From: Theodoxus fluviatilis
Taxonomy: Eukaryota > Mollusca > Gastropoda > Cycloneritida > Neritidae
Assembly: GCA_034096865.1 (NCBI GenBank)
Contig: JAWQFJ010025708.1
Location: 1 to 40,000 of the forward strand
Reading direction: 5' to 3'
Length of the DNA: 40,000 nucleotides
In this document: positions 13,831-28,735 of the stretch, in pieces
Position numbering within the stretch: the first letter of the stretch is position 1
How the letters are laid out: each line of letters opens with the position of its first letter
Position numbers and translations under genes: made by a program
Notes under the pieces: generated by a model
The model's database searches: none
Told to the model about the DNA's origin: nothing
What the model saw: only the letters and a program-made list of their open reading frames with translations

Positions 13831-13883
<53 letters not shown>
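13831..13883 (+). repeat. (GA)n microsatellite
   Basis: About 26 GA copies at the 5' truncation point of the minus-strand LINE fragment. Confidence 0.97.
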
Positions 13884-13886
<3 letters not shown>

Positions 13887-14569
13887 CAGCTTGCTAGAAC
13901 GAATGAAACCAGGCTAAAACAAGCAAGATGAGCAGCATGAAAGTGCTTCAAACACAGCTGAAGTGCTACAGTACTCAATGTGAAATACACGCGGGAATCA
14001 CACACGCGGGAAAGCGCTCGCGCACACAGCTCACGCACACCGTAACCACAGAAGGAATCGGAGAATAAAAGTCTCAGCAAATTTCCATCCCTCCTCCATA
14101 ATGACATCATTACTGCCTCTCTTGAATCCATTCCGCACTCTTCGTCTTTCAGCCTCTCAAGGAAAGGATGTCATTGCCGATTTGAGTCCAGACTGACAGT
14201 GACAACACCACACAACTTTAACTGTTGACTGACAGATGAATCACAGCTTACCTCCCTTGGCAGAAATCTTCTACTCGGACCACTTTCTCGCATAACGCCG
14301 GAAGCGTGTATGCGCGAATTTTCTGCAATCACGAATCGTTGGTGAAGGTGAATATTACATCCACAGCAAGTATGTCTACTTCCACTTGGAATACTTCTTT
14401 TTGTAATGCATAAAGTCCTCACCGTGATGGTCTTGTGAGTATTTGCTATTGCATGCTTTGGGAATGCTCACGCAAAATACACTAAATTAGTGACAAACGC
14501 CGTAATGGCTGCATAAACGAAGACGCGACATTGAGTCACATTGCCGATGTATCGTGTTGGCATGTTTGG
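13884..14569. other. Unique sequence, no gene recognised
   Basis: No exon with credible splice sites or family similarity. A minus-strand frame at 14171-14422 (83 codons) has no recognisable features. Confidence 0.4.
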
Positions 14570-14680
14570 AGGACACATTCAACAGACTAGAGTGTATGTA
14601 CGTCTTTCTGCTGGTATATCATATTATATACGTCTCTTTCTGTCTCTGTCTGTCTCTTTTTCTCAGTGTGCACAACTTGA
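14570..14680 (+). repeat. Left copy of a diverged direct repeat flanking a LINE
   Basis: Begins GGAGGACACATTCAACAGAC, followed by CGTCTTTCTG, GTATATCAT and a CTCTTT/GTCT-rich stretch. The same order occurs at 16375-16520. Confidence 0.55.
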
Positions 14681-14767
14681 CTAGTTACTGTGTTTGTCCT
14701 TTCTTACTATAAATAACTGAAGATGGAAATCGACAGTGCCGATGACGATGTGTTGGCTTGTGTGTTT

Positions 14768-14810
<43 letters not shown>

Positions 14811-16370
14811 CTGAGAGGCTAGATGTAGGCCGTGAAGCCTTTTGAACGCACCATCGTAATGTGTTGCTTTATATAAGGTCTTAGCGCCATTTCCTTATTG
14901 CGACAATGTCACTCATCATAGCTTCTGAATAACGATATAAATGTAGGATCCTTGTCCAGTTGGTTCCTGAAAACGTTAGTAGTCGGTGCAGTCTTGAGCC
15001 GAAACGGAAGGTTATTCCACAGGTTAGCAACACGATTACTGAAACAATACTTTCTTAGGTTAGTATTACTACGTTGAACAAACACTTTTCCGTCTGCATT
15101 TCTCGTACTGGTACAACTTGGTGACTTAAAGAAGTCGCTCCACTCCACGTCTACGAGATCATTGTATAATGTATAAGCCTCTATTAGGTCACCACGAATC
15201 CTTCTTCCTTTTAGTGAGTGCAAATTCAAATATTCTAAGCGCTCGCTGTAAGACATATATCCCGACATTCACTCAACAACTTGGTAGCCCTGCGCTGGAC
15301 TCGCTCCACAGCCTCTGACTGTCTTTTTAAATGCGGGTACCATATAACGTTACCATACTCAACTCTTGGACGAACTACAGCTTTGTATAGCTGAATAAAA
15401 ATGTCCTTGTTTAAATATATAAAGGTTCTTTTAATAACTCCAATCATCTGATTGGCCTTGTTTATAGAAACCTCCATATATGTGGGTCAAATGACAGTTT
15501 AGGGTCAAAAGTGACTCCCAAGTCTCTCTCATCATTACATACATTAAGATTTAAGTAATCTTTTCCCATTTTCATGGTGTATTTTACGCAGGGATTATTT
15601 CTTCCAAGGTGCATTGCCTTACACTTTTCTACATTAAAATATAGATTCCATACATCCGTCCACCTTTCCAATCATTTCAAATCGCTCTGCACCCGGCTAC
15701 AATTTCTTGATTTATCATAAATCTTCATATCGTCGGCAAACACTTTGCACGATGACTGTATCCCTTCTGGTAAGTCATTTATGAATACTTTAAAAAGAAC
15801 CGGACCCAAAATACTCCCAGTCACTTCATAAGCCTGTAGCTTACATAATAATCTTTTGTGAGGAACGGAATCGAAAGCCTTTCGAAAATCAAGATGGATG
15901 ATATCTACTGGGTTCCTTTCATCAAGCATCTTAGTGAGTTCTTCCATTACCTCCATTAGTTGAGTCATGCATGATCTCCTACTGCGAAAACCATGTTGGC
16001 ACTTTGCATACAAGTTATTGTCATGAAGATGTGAAGTTATTTTATCTCATATAATCGACTCTAACACTTTACACGCAATACAAGTTAAACTAACAAGTCT
16101 GTAATTACCAGGTTCAGACTTGCTGCCTTTTTTTAATATAGCAGTAACTTCTGCAGATCTCCAGTTGCTTGGTACAATACCAGCTTCGACAGACTTATTC
16201 AAGTTATTGAACAAAAGACATAATGGGGTAGCTAGTTGTCTAGATAATTCCTTTATCACTGGTGGTGTGTTGTCTGGTCCCTGAGCTTTAGAGGTGTCGA
16301 GATCGTTTAATTTCTTATGCACTGCTTCTGGTGTTATAATAATATCAGTCACAGTAGCACCCTTAGAATA
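14768..16370 (-). mobile_element. Decayed LINE (CR1/Jockey-type) with (TAC)n tail
   Basis: The minus strand encodes reverse transcriptase segments in order: AVHKKLNDLDTSKAQGPDNT, NWRSAEVTAILKKGS, YRLVSLTCIACKVLE, CQHGFRSRRSCMTQL, HLDFRKAFDSVPHKRL, SILGPVLFKVFINDLP, KVFADDMKIY, then LNLNVCNDERDLGVTFDPKL, KAVVRPRVEYGNVIWYPHL and the C-terminal RVANLWNNLPFRL. It is inactivated by stops near 16047 and 15672 and frameshifts near 15470 and 15250. About 45 residues, including the expected GIPQGS motif, are deleted at about 15812-15830. The endonuclease is absent (5' truncated). The 3' end is a (TAC)n tail, seen as (GTA)n at 14768-14810. Confidence 0.93.
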
Positions 16371-16374
16371 CTAA

Positions 16375-16520
16375 GGAGGACACACTCAACAGACAGGTTT
16401 GTGTTCGCGTCTTTCTGTGTGTGCCTGTATGCGTGTATATCATTTTATAGTATATGCGCCTCTTTATGTGTCTGACTGTGCCTGTCTTTCCTACCATGTT
16501 TGTCTACATGTAACTGCGCA
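16375..16520 (+). repeat. Right copy of the diverged direct repeat
   Basis: Begins GGAGGACACACTCAACAGAC directly beyond the 5' end of the minus-strand LINE and follows the same word order as 14570-14680, with small insertions. Confidence 0.55.
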
Positions 16521-16636
16521 CAACTGTTACAGTCAGTGTAGCAGCGTATTTCTGTGTTTTTCTTTATACTGTACAGGGATTGTATCATGTGCCTGTGTAT
16601 TTTCTGAATGTGTCTATTTATGGTGCCTGCCTGCCT

Positions 16637-16678
16637 GTTTGTGTGTGTGTGTGTGTGTGTGTGTTTGTGTGTGTGTGC
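16637..16678 (+). repeat. (TG)n microsatellite
   Basis: About 20 TG copies, one TTTG interruption. Confidence 0.95.
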
Positions 16679-16722
16679 TCGCGCGCATATATACATGTAT
16701 GTTGACCTGCATTTTAATATAA

Positions 16723-18471
16723 ATGTCGAATGTTCTGAATATATATATTGGTATTGACTCCCGTGTTTGGAGAGAACACTTCGAAAGTATCTATGAAGCA
16801 ACGCATGATGAGCATGTAATAGAAGGGGAGACAACTGTATCACGCGATTTTGGGCATGGGGAGATACTCGATGCAGAGATTACTACTTCAGAGATAGCGG
16901 ATGCTATAAAGAGCCTCAAACTGGGGAGGGCACCTGGGAGGGACAACATTCTTGCTGAAATGCTTAGGTGTGCATCAAAAGAGCTTTTGCCTTTCTTACA
17001 CAAGTTATTTAACCGTGTCTTTGACAATGCCGATTTCCCTAAACAATGGGCAAACTCTGTGATTATTCCTCTACACAAGTCAGGTCCTGTAAATGATCCT
17101 GATAACTACAGGGGAATATCCCTAACAAGCAATCTTAGCAAAGTGTTTATACATATACTGAATAGGCGGTTACAGATGTGGACAGATGATAACGGGATTA
17201 TAGGAGAAGAACAGGCAGGCTTTCGAAAGAGCTACTCAACAATTGATAACATATTTGTTCTACATAGCATTGTGCATCGATACTTACAAAGACACAGAAA
17301 GGTGTATGCGGCCTTTGTTGATTTCCAAAAAGCTTTCGACACTGTCAATAGACAAGCCTTGTGGTGTATTCTGGAACGGAACGGGGTCCTCGGGAAAATG
17401 GGGAGAATGTTGAAGTCTGTTTACAAAACAGTGAAATGCTGCGTATAATGTGACGGAGTGACGTCAGATTATTTTGACTCTCACATGGGTTTGAAGCAGG
17501 GTTGCAAAATGAGCCCTTTACTGTTTTCCTACCTAATGACGTCACTGACTAATGAAATTATAGAAAATGGAAAACATGGCGTACAAGCAATGACAAACGG
17601 TCCTGATCTGTTTACTCTCCTTTTTGCAGATGACATTGTTCTACTATCAGACACTGTTACAGGTTTACAGAACCAAATAGATCATTTGAGCAAGGCAGCA
17701 GACAGACTAGGGCTAAGAGTAAACTATGGAAAGACCAAGGTTATGGCTTTTCGTCTGGGTGGACACTTGGCAAACTCAGAAAAATGGTACCTGAATGGCC
17801 AGAAACTGGAATTTGTATCAGAGTACAGGTACCTTGGTATGGTAATCTCGACGAAGTTGAGCACAAATTCGGCTATGTCTGATCTTGTATGCAGAGGTAG
17901 GGCTGCAGTGTCTAGAAGTAATTACTAAGATATTGAGAAGGCTTACGCATGTAACCCCAGATGTATTTTTCAGGATTTTGGACTCGCAAGTTCCTGAACC
18001 AATACTTTTATATGGCTCTGAAGTATGGGGCTTGGAGGATACACACGTGACAAATGATCGAAAATGTACATTTACAAAATTTATGCTAAAACAATATCTC
18101 AATGTCAGTGCAAGAACACCTAATGGTAATGCAATGTCCTATGGTGATACGGAAAGGCATCCGCTACATATCAATACTGTGATAAGATCTATTAAGTACT
18201 GGCTAAAAATACTGAAAATGGACGAATGTAGATACCCACATATGGTATACAAGTCAATGTTGGGTAAGCTTGATAGTCATAATTGGGCTTCGAAAATTTG
18301 GGATATATATATGAGCAATTCTAAAAAGGTGGCAAGAAAAGTGTGACATTAGACCTAATTAGTAAAAATCATCAGATTTGACTGAAATCAGCATATAATG
18401 TTAGAACAAACTGTATTTTATCATAAATTATGAATAAAAAGATAGTTTGCTATTTTGTGTGTGTGTGTGTG
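16723..18471 (+). mobile_element. 5'-truncated LINE, reverse transcriptase, one stop and one frameshift
   Basis: The frame from 16723 encodes reverse transcriptase: REHFESIYEATHDEH, LGRAPGRDNILAEMLR, DNYRGISLTSNLSKVF, EEQAGFRKSYSTIDNI, FVDFQKAFDTVN, a TAA at 17446-17448, then GLKQGCKMSPLLFSYLM and the catalytic FADD box (LLFADDIVLLSDT, near 17625). A frameshift near 17905-17915 moves to the frame giving LTHVTPDVFFRILDSQ, PILLYGSEVWGLED and the C-terminus ending at 18346. A short 3' UTR ends in (TG)n at 18457-18471. It lacks the endonuclease. The clade is not certain; the LLYGSEVWG style differs from the minus-strand neighbour. Only two lesions over 1.6 kb suggest moderate age. Confidence 0.93.
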
Positions 18472-18493
18472 AGCGTTAAAGTGGAAAAAGGTG

Positions 18494-18681
18494 AATGTTG
18501 ACTAGTCACCCATGTCATAAAAAACCCACAAATATCTGTTATTACCAAAAATGTCACACTATTCTTACTATATTAGATGTCATTCCTAATGCAATAACAT
18601 CCTGTAAAAAATTATATAAAAAAACAATTGAATTTGGTAATTATAAAGCATTTGTAATGTCATCGGTGACTAGTCAACATA
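18494..18681. repeat. Small inverted-repeat unit (MITE-like)
   Basis: ATGTTGACTAGTCACC at 18494-18509 is inverted as GGTGACTAGTCAACAT at 18665-18680. The similarity extends inward over about 25 bp with few mismatches. A third partial copy (GTGACAAGTCAACAC) lies near 18844. The interior is AT-rich. No target duplication was found. Confidence 0.5.
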
Positions 18682-18903
18682 TCCGTTTGTACACTTTCTC
18701 AGTAATTACAAAAAACAAGCAATACAGACACCAACTACTGTTTGTGTACTAAAAATGACAACATTTATTCACTGTAGCAAAGGTACAGCTTAAAATTGCC
18801 GTTTTGCAGCAATTTAATTGAAGAAATCAATTTTGTGTCATCAGTGACAAGTCAACACAGGAAACCGATGTTTGCTTCGGCGGCCGACGTTCAGGTCGGA
18901 AGC

Positions 18904-18987
18904 AGTCGAAGTACGGTTCGGCCGTTTCCGCCGACCACTTCCACCAGTCGAAGTACGGTTCGGCTGTTTCCGCCAGCCACTTCCGCC
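18904..18987 (+). repeat. 42-bp GC-rich tandem duplication
   Basis: Two copies start AGTCGAAGTACGGTTCGGC at 18904 and 18946 and differ at about four bases. Unrelated to the 42-bp minisatellite at 11.6 kb. Confidence 0.85.
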
Positions 18988-19013
18988 GTGACACGCTGTG
19001 ATCACGCACACAA

Positions 19014-19075
19014 GCGGCCAATCAGAGCCTAGGTGACAGACAGGCCGTTATTTCGAAGCTTTCCATTGGTTTGCA
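19014..19075. promoter_or_regulatory. Pair of opposed CCAAT boxes in GC-richer sequence
   Basis: GGCCAATCAGAG (CCAAT at 19018-19022) and, in inverse orientation, TCCATTGGTT (19063-19072), about 45 bp apart. Such pairs occur in animal promoters. The zinc-finger gene lies downstream on the plus strand, but no first exon is recognised here, so the link is a guess. Confidence 0.25.
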
Positions 19076-20276
19076 CTGGCCTCTGATTTCTATCTCGTGT
19101 GCCTTTGGTAATTATTTTTCGGTACCGGAAACAGTTGCAACGTAAAGCCGGGAAATGAAGCTTCGATGCGATACCAAACATGTGGCGTTCTTTGGAAGGA
19201 AGATGCTGAAACTAAGCTTTCAAATCTGTGCATTTTGGCTTCCTGGTTAGTACTTTGTTGCCTCGGCACTCGTCCACAATTTATGATGACACAAATACAA
19301 AAACTCTTACCTCTTCGTTTGCGCTCCATTTTACCTCGTGTTGCTCGGTCAGCACTTCTGGCATATGTGTTAGAACGAAATTATGGATCGGGAACAGAAA
19401 AGTTTCAAAGAAAATTCATCTTTTTTCGCTTTTGTTGATTCGGCACATTATGACGGAAATTTGATGCTAAACTTTCACATCCTACAACTCCTTAAAAAAC
19501 GCATTGATTAATTTTCTGAGAATTATGACGATATTATCGATAACTTTACACCAATCCTGGATCCAATCCAATAAACCACGCCGAAAATAGTTGATCTTAT
19601 CGTACACTGAAAAATTCGTCTGCAATGACACGACGCCGTGACGAGGCAAACGCGGATTTTGAAGCCAAATAAAATCAGAATAGGTTGGTAACATTCAGTT
19701 CTAGTTGCTGGCAGTTGAGCATTAACTATTTTCTTGTCTAAAAACCACCAGATGTTAGAAAACAAATGTGGGGTTCAAGAGAAAACGGAATCCTTTTCCT
19801 CTTGGTGAAAAATGTCACGTTTGGTAATGGCGGTTTTTCACGTTTCTCTTTAAATACATGCGGACCATTCACACACAAAAGCAACAATCGGAACAGATTT
19901 ATTATATGTATATCTTTAATCTTTTCTCTACAATATGATATAAACGTAACATCATAAAAAGTTTGTAGTTTTTGTGTTATTTACACTCTACTGGACAACC
20001 ATGCGCCATTGCCACCTTTTTAGAATTGCTCATATATATTCATGAATTGTTATTCATCTGAAATGATAAGATTGGCTATTAATCTGGAAAAAATGTGATT
20101 GACCTTAGTTTGTGTAGTATGTGTAGATTCCCCAGTTTAATTTCACCTCTGATTATAAGTCTTGTATCTAGTGGTTTGAAGAGTAAAACGGGAGTTGTGG
20201 GCAATTAACAGAAAGAGTTTAAGGGACTCCTGTGAATCTGTTTTGTGAGTAACTATGGCTTTCAAATGTTATGTCA

Positions 20277-20277
<1 letters not shown>
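19076..20277. other. Unique AT-rich sequence with one inverted-repeat arm
   Basis: No exon recognised. At about 20011-20044 a 31-bp block is the inverse complement of 18304-18334 in the LINE 3' end (it contains GAGCAATTCTAAAAAGGTGG on the minus strand). Otherwise no repeat or gene signal. Confidence 0.4.
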
Positions 20278-20317
<40 letters not shown>

Positions 20318-20318
20318 A
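20278..20318 (+). repeat. (TG)n microsatellite
   Basis: About 20 TG copies with one TTTG interruption, upstream of the zinc-finger exons. Confidence 0.95.
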
Positions 20319-20577
20319 TGCAAGATCTGTTTTCTTGCTATGGGCAGGAGATTTTCTTTCATTGACATGAACAGCACCTAGTACTCACCCACCCACTTGC
20401 CCATCCACTTATTGACTGACGCACCTACTCACTTACTGCTGTCACTGACTGACCAACAGACCACTGCCATAGTAATCGCTAACCTGCCTGTATGGCCTTT
20501 CTTGCATGTGTCGAAAGTAACATTCATAGTTTACTACCACTTCCTGGCTTGAGTCCTTATGCAGTCCCATATTGCAG

Positions 20578-23209
<2,632 letters not shown>

Positions 23210-23318
23210 CTCCTGCTTGCATGAATGTGGAGCAGGCCTCCCTCGAAAGACTAGTGTTCTAAGGTGTCAGTCACTGCACTGTGAAGTGGTGGCCCTTCCT
23301 TTCGACAGCAGCACCCAG

Positions 23319-23402
23319 CTATAGTGTGGGTGGGTGTTGAGAACACCTATAGTGTGGGTGGGTGTTGAGAACAGCTATAGTGTGGTTGGGTGTTGAGTAT
23401 GG
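23319..23402 (+). repeat. 28-bp tandem repeat, 3 copies
   Basis: Units start CTATAGTGTGGGTGGGTGTT at 23319, 23347 and 23375; the third has one G-to-T change and a diverged end. Confidence 0.93.
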
Positions 23403-26400
23403 CCAGGTTACAAGCTGAGTAACAGCTTGCTGACCCTGAAAAGGGTTGGTTGTGGCAGCTCTGACAGGCAGCTGCTTTAGGGGACAGCTGTAGAATAGCT
23501 TGGTCTTATAGCTGATATGTTACTGACAGATGCTGTTTATGATAGCAGTGCACAGAGTGTAGCCGAGTGTTGCAGACAGCAGTTTATGGCGCTGACTATG
23601 TGACTGCTGTTCTAGGAAGTAAGGGTTAGAAACAGGCGTGTGGAGAGAGAAAGTGACACCTTGCAGACAGATGTCACATAGTTGCAGTTGATGACCATGT
23701 GATGGCAGGTGAATGTGAGGACAGCTCTGTTCATGAAGTAGATGTATGTCAAAAGAAACTTATTGAAAAAAACTTTAAAGCTAGAGGTTTGCTGAATGTG
23801 GCAACTTTGAGGAAAGAGATGGTATACCTTTAGATTGATGATGACCACTTGATAAACGGAGATGATAACAGATGCAGTCTTCTGTCATCTATAGTATTCC
23901 TGCTGAATAGTGCACGTTGTAGAAGGTGCATATGCACCTAGGGAGGTGATGATTGCAGCACACAGAGCTGTATTCGGTGAGCACATACAGAGAGACAGTA
24001 GATTGTTCCAGTGCAGCCAGAGAGCGATGCAGAATTTTGATGACAGCAGTAAGTGGATGCATTCTGCATGGTTTAGAAAGCTACCAAGAGATGGGCACTT
24101 CTATATTTTATTAGTGAATGTTTAATGATACAAACGGAATTAGTTATGTAATAGTATCATCTGTAACTGAGATGGCAGAAAACAGAAGGCTGCCATGAGT
24201 TGGAACAAGTGTGTATCACTGCTTTAGACACTTGTAAAAACTCTTTAGAAACACTATCTGTGGTTGACAAAGGCTCTGACTAGACAGGCTATCACTGCAG
24301 ACATCTGGTTGTTGGAATTTTGTACCAGCAATTTAGCATTACAAGTCTTTGAGGTGGAAAACAAGAGTTGCATACGGAGTGCACTTATATGCCTTTGTTC
24401 ACGTCCTGTCAGGACAGGCAATGAGTTCATGTTGAAGCACATTTTGAAGGCAATACTGATTATGTCTGTTGGAATCAGCTCCACATTGAGAGCATGTCTC
24501 ATGTCTGTTGTATTTTGGAAATGGTAATAACTCTACATGTTGTTTCAAACAGTTGTCTACCTTGGTGCTCTGTGCGTGCATCTATGTGTGGGTCTGTGAA
24601 TTCTCTGCTCTGTGGCTGTGCTCATACATTGTTACTGTTGTGCAGCTGTCTCTGTATGAGCAATGTTCTGGCATCAGTGTGGGTTTACATCTGGTAGCCT
24701 TCATCTGACCACCACACGTGTGTGTTGTCAGTTACAGGGAAAAGGTGATTGATGGAGTTTGCTTCCTGGGTTGCCAAGCCATCGCTATATCACCCCAAGG
24801 CCATGTTTTTGTTGATGGAGAGGAAGGTGATGTTGTTGAGTACAGCTTTGCTGGCCACATTGGTGTGGTGTTGCTGTTAGAATGTCTCTGACCAAAGTCA
24901 TGCTTGGAGTTGAGGCAAATGTTCTTTTGCTGTGAATTTTGGATCTTCATGAATGTTTGGTTCTCACAGAAATGTGCAGGATGAAATTGCAACTTTAAGA
25001 TCGTCGCTTAATGGTGCATCAGAGGTAATAATGCAATGTGGCACATTTTTCATCGGTTCAGTTTGAAGAACTTAGTTTTTCAATGACTGCAGCCCCTTAA
25101 CATGATGACCAGTTCTGTGTCAGACAGCTCCTGCCATTCAGTGAGGGCCATGAATATCTCGGAAATCTAAGAATTGTTGTAGGCATTGGTGGCACTGTAT
25201 TTGAAATCAACACTTCAACAGCATCTCTGTCCTGTCAGTGACCACTTGTATGTCACAAAATTGAGGACGCAAATTACTTTTCTTGAATTAATGAATGGTG
25301 AGGTCGTTGAGGACCCATTCTACTGATGAAGCAACAGCTCTCTTCTTTGTATGACCAGTCCTGCGCGGGACAGTGACACCCTGCATTCATGAGAGATCTC
25401 ATACTCCTCCTGAATCACTGATGCACCTGGGGCACACTCGGCACCCTGATGTCCCTGCCCCTGCAGTATCTGTGTCCCTAAGTGCTAGACTTCACCCCAT
25501 GTACAGGGCAAACTGTCAAACATACTCCTTATGAACCCTTGGGTCATTCAAGGTGTATTTTGTAGTTTGTCAAAAGGTGTTGGCTTGGCAGCATTCCTTT
25601 CCTCTTTGTACTGGACAGCATGTAGCATTTAGGGCTAACAAGGAAACTGTCTGTCTGAAACCACGGAACACTCAGGCCAAGCAAAGACACTTTTTCCCTC
25701 AGAAAGCATGGAACATACAGAAAACGTATTGCATGCTGTCTGAAGTTGAAGGCTTGGCAGCCTGTCTCTCCTGTTAGTGGTGACCTGGGTGACCCCTACC
25801 AGTCAAGGCAAGTTGCAGAGTTTATCCAAGTGAAATTAGCTTTTCTTGAAAGGTTGTGGCAAGAGTTTGCAAAAGTTGACTATGAGAATGACTTGGGTAA
25901 CTGACGGCCTGTCAGTGACTCGGGGGAATCTGAATTAGTGTACTTTTTGGGGTAAACATGACAATCCTTTACCACTCATGGCAAACCTTCAAGCAAGTTC
26001 CATCAAGCCTGCTGTCTTTTTGGCTGAGAGAGTATTGCTAAAAAAAGACACTATTTTTTCATCCATGGTATATGACTCATTTGCTGCTCATCTTTCCTTG
26101 TAGAATTGTATGTCAAAACTTGATGAGAACATGACAGAAGTGGATCCATAGCATGGAGCTCAAACTCCTGTCTGCACACAGAAGGAGAAATGATGGAAAA
26201 TGCTCTGAAAGATTCTTTTCCAGCAGCCCAGTGTTGTGGACGCTTTTGAGGTTGACTGGGTTATGAATATTGTGGCTGCAGAGACCACCAAGTCTGTTCC
26301 TTGCATCTGGAGGATGAGAAGAAGTCTGGGAGATTTCCAGAAGATTTTTCTCTCTAGTGAGTCTTGTTTCTTTGTACCAGCAATGTTCCTTTCTGCATCA

Positions 26401-26981
26401 CTGCTCCGCAGAAGAATTCATGAGACCTGGTGTCAAAATTGTCAGATTTTAGCTTTGGCGAATGTGATGTCCTTGTCAGAATTTTTCCCCCCACCCCCGC
26501 CCCCAAGTATATGTCCTCTTCTAGTTTGATATGCACAGATGCTGTGCTGTGACACCCATGTCCTAGTCAGATCAAAATTCTTGCCAACATCCTCATTGGC
26601 TCTGGGCCTGGGATGAGCAGGTCTTCAGAAGTAAAGAAGTCCCAAGGATCTTATCGCATCCATCGAGACAAAGGCAGCTTCATTGCGGATGATGTTGGAA
26701 ATCCATCACAGCTCCCTATGCTTTTGAGCCTCATCAAAATCAGACTGTCATTACCAGGGTTTTTCACAATCAGCCAAGGGATTGATCATCTTGAACTTCT
26801 GGACACCTTGGAGGCAGCTTTCCACTGTGCAATAGGTGTGGAGACCATGGCTCTCTCATTCGTCTGCTTAATTATTCTCACATCAGCTTTTCCATCAAAG
26901 CTTTGTCCAGTCAATGGAGGTACATGCTGAAAACCCTTTCTCCCGTAGGGATGACTATCACTTCATTTTGCCTGCACTATT

Positions 26982-27301
26982 CTGTTACTGTGTTTTGTAG
27001 GGGTACTCCTGCACTTCCGTATGGCAGAGCCTCTGTATATAGCTAACTGTTTGGTTCTGTTCTGTGACTGTGTTTTGTAGGGGTACTCCTGCACTTCCGT
27101 ATGGCAGAGCCTCTGTATATAGCTAACTGTTTGGTTCTGTTCTGTGACTGTGTTTTGTAGGGGTACTCCTGCACTTCCGTATGGCAGAGCCTCTGTATAT
27201 AGCTAACTGTTTGGTTCTGTTCTGTGACTGTGTTTTGTAGGGGTACTCCTGCACTTCCGTATGGCAGAGCCTCTGTATATAGCTAACTGTTTGATTCTGT
27301 T
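26982..27301 (+). repeat. 80-bp tandem repeat, 4 nearly identical copies
   Basis: Period of exactly 80 bp, with GGGTACTCCTGCACTTCCGT at 27001, 27081, 27161 and 27241. Differences are limited to one or two bases at the outer edges, so the amplification is recent. Each unit has TGTTTTGTAG|GG, which looks like a splice acceptor. Confidence 0.96.
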
Positions 27302-28609
27302 CTAACTCCTTGACTGCATTGCCTGTTGGGTGTGTCATTGTTTGCAAGATTTCACTTCTGGTCACCTGCATATGAAGGAATGTAACATTCATATGTCTGC
27401 ACCCTGTGCTGACCATCAGGCAGCCTGGCCTCTCTGGCATTTTCCTGCTGCCTTAACACTTCTCTTGCTTTCACTGTGGTTTGGTCCTAGTTTTCTGCCT
27501 GAAGTCCAGCCCAAGGGTGGCTGTCCATGATTAATGTGGTTGGCATCAAGTATCAAACAATGCAGATCATCCTGTATTATTATTATGTGATGAAATCTGA
27601 TATTAATTCTTGCTGCTGTTTTGTGTTTACCTTTTTTTATCTTCCTTTTTCCCTTCTTTTTTCCCCCCTGGAGACAACAGTTCATGGCGTTCTTGATATG
27701 TGTATTGAAATGGAAACCAAAGAGAAATGCCTCTTTTACTTTCTTCTCTCTCCCATTTTTGTAGGGAGCCACTGCTTTGAATTGTTGTACTGTCTGTGAC
27801 CATGGTGTTGTTTGTACCCTCTTTGAGTGTTTCTTTGAAATGGCATCATGCATGGAGTGTTCCTGTGGACTCATTAAATTAGGACATGTACATAGACATG
27901 CTGTTTTGGCAGGGTGGGACTCTGGATTTAGCAATGAACTTTATGAAGCCATTTTCATTTTTCCTGACACTTCTGACTGTATAAGTGTGAAAGGCAGACG
28001 TAAAGTAGAACTTTGAAATGGAGACTGGATTATTCAGTGGGTAGAAAATGTGTGTTTTACTTGCATGTTCATGAGGATTATTTATGGAAAAGTTATTCAT
28101 CAATCATCAACCTCTTCCTTCAGAGTCTGTGTTCTTCCTAGTCTCCTAAAAGCTTCCTCTTTTAGGTCCTCTCAGTGAAGTCTTTTCTGTATTTAGCACT
28201 ACTGTCTAGTCTCCTGAATGTATAGGCCTAGGCAGGTCTGAGTTGTTCACTGAAGTACTGCTTCTTCACATTGAGGATTTCCTCAGGCTTTCCCAGTCAG
28301 ACATGGTTCCCTCTTGGTGCAACAGGTTTTATTTCCCACTTTGCTTTGTTCCTTTGGTTCTACAAAATCTGTGCAAGGCGAATGCAGCATGCTTGCAGTG
28401 GATTACCTACAAGGTTTGAATTGGCAGTTTTTGCCAGCAGACACCGAGGTTTGAAGTATTAATGCTCCTATGCCAGGAAAACTAAAGCCTCTGAGATACA
28501 TCATGAGCTTGTTGGTAGGTGTAGGTGTAGCACAGTGTCTTAGTACATTTCCTTGAGTTGTAGCTTGACCGAGTTTCTGTTTGAAGAGAATTGAGCGGAG
28601 TGTCAGCAG

Positions 28610-28735
28610 TTTACATTGTTTTTGTGTAGTAGTTTTGTTGTGTGTGGGTTTGTTTGGTTTTGGGTTGTTTTGGGGGTTTTTTGTGGGATTTTTTTGTGGT
28701 TTTTTGTTGTTTGTTTTTTTTTTGGTGGGGGACTT
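28610..28735 (+). repeat. G/T-only tract
   Basis: About 125 bp composed almost entirely of T and G runs (TTTTGGGTTGTTTTGGGGG and similar). It could form G-rich structures or be U/G-rich in RNA. Confidence 0.85.

Noticed and set aside
26985..27300. Four clustered 80-bp repeats considered as a CRISPR array
   Set aside because: The units are contiguous with no unique spacers and the context is eukaryotic.
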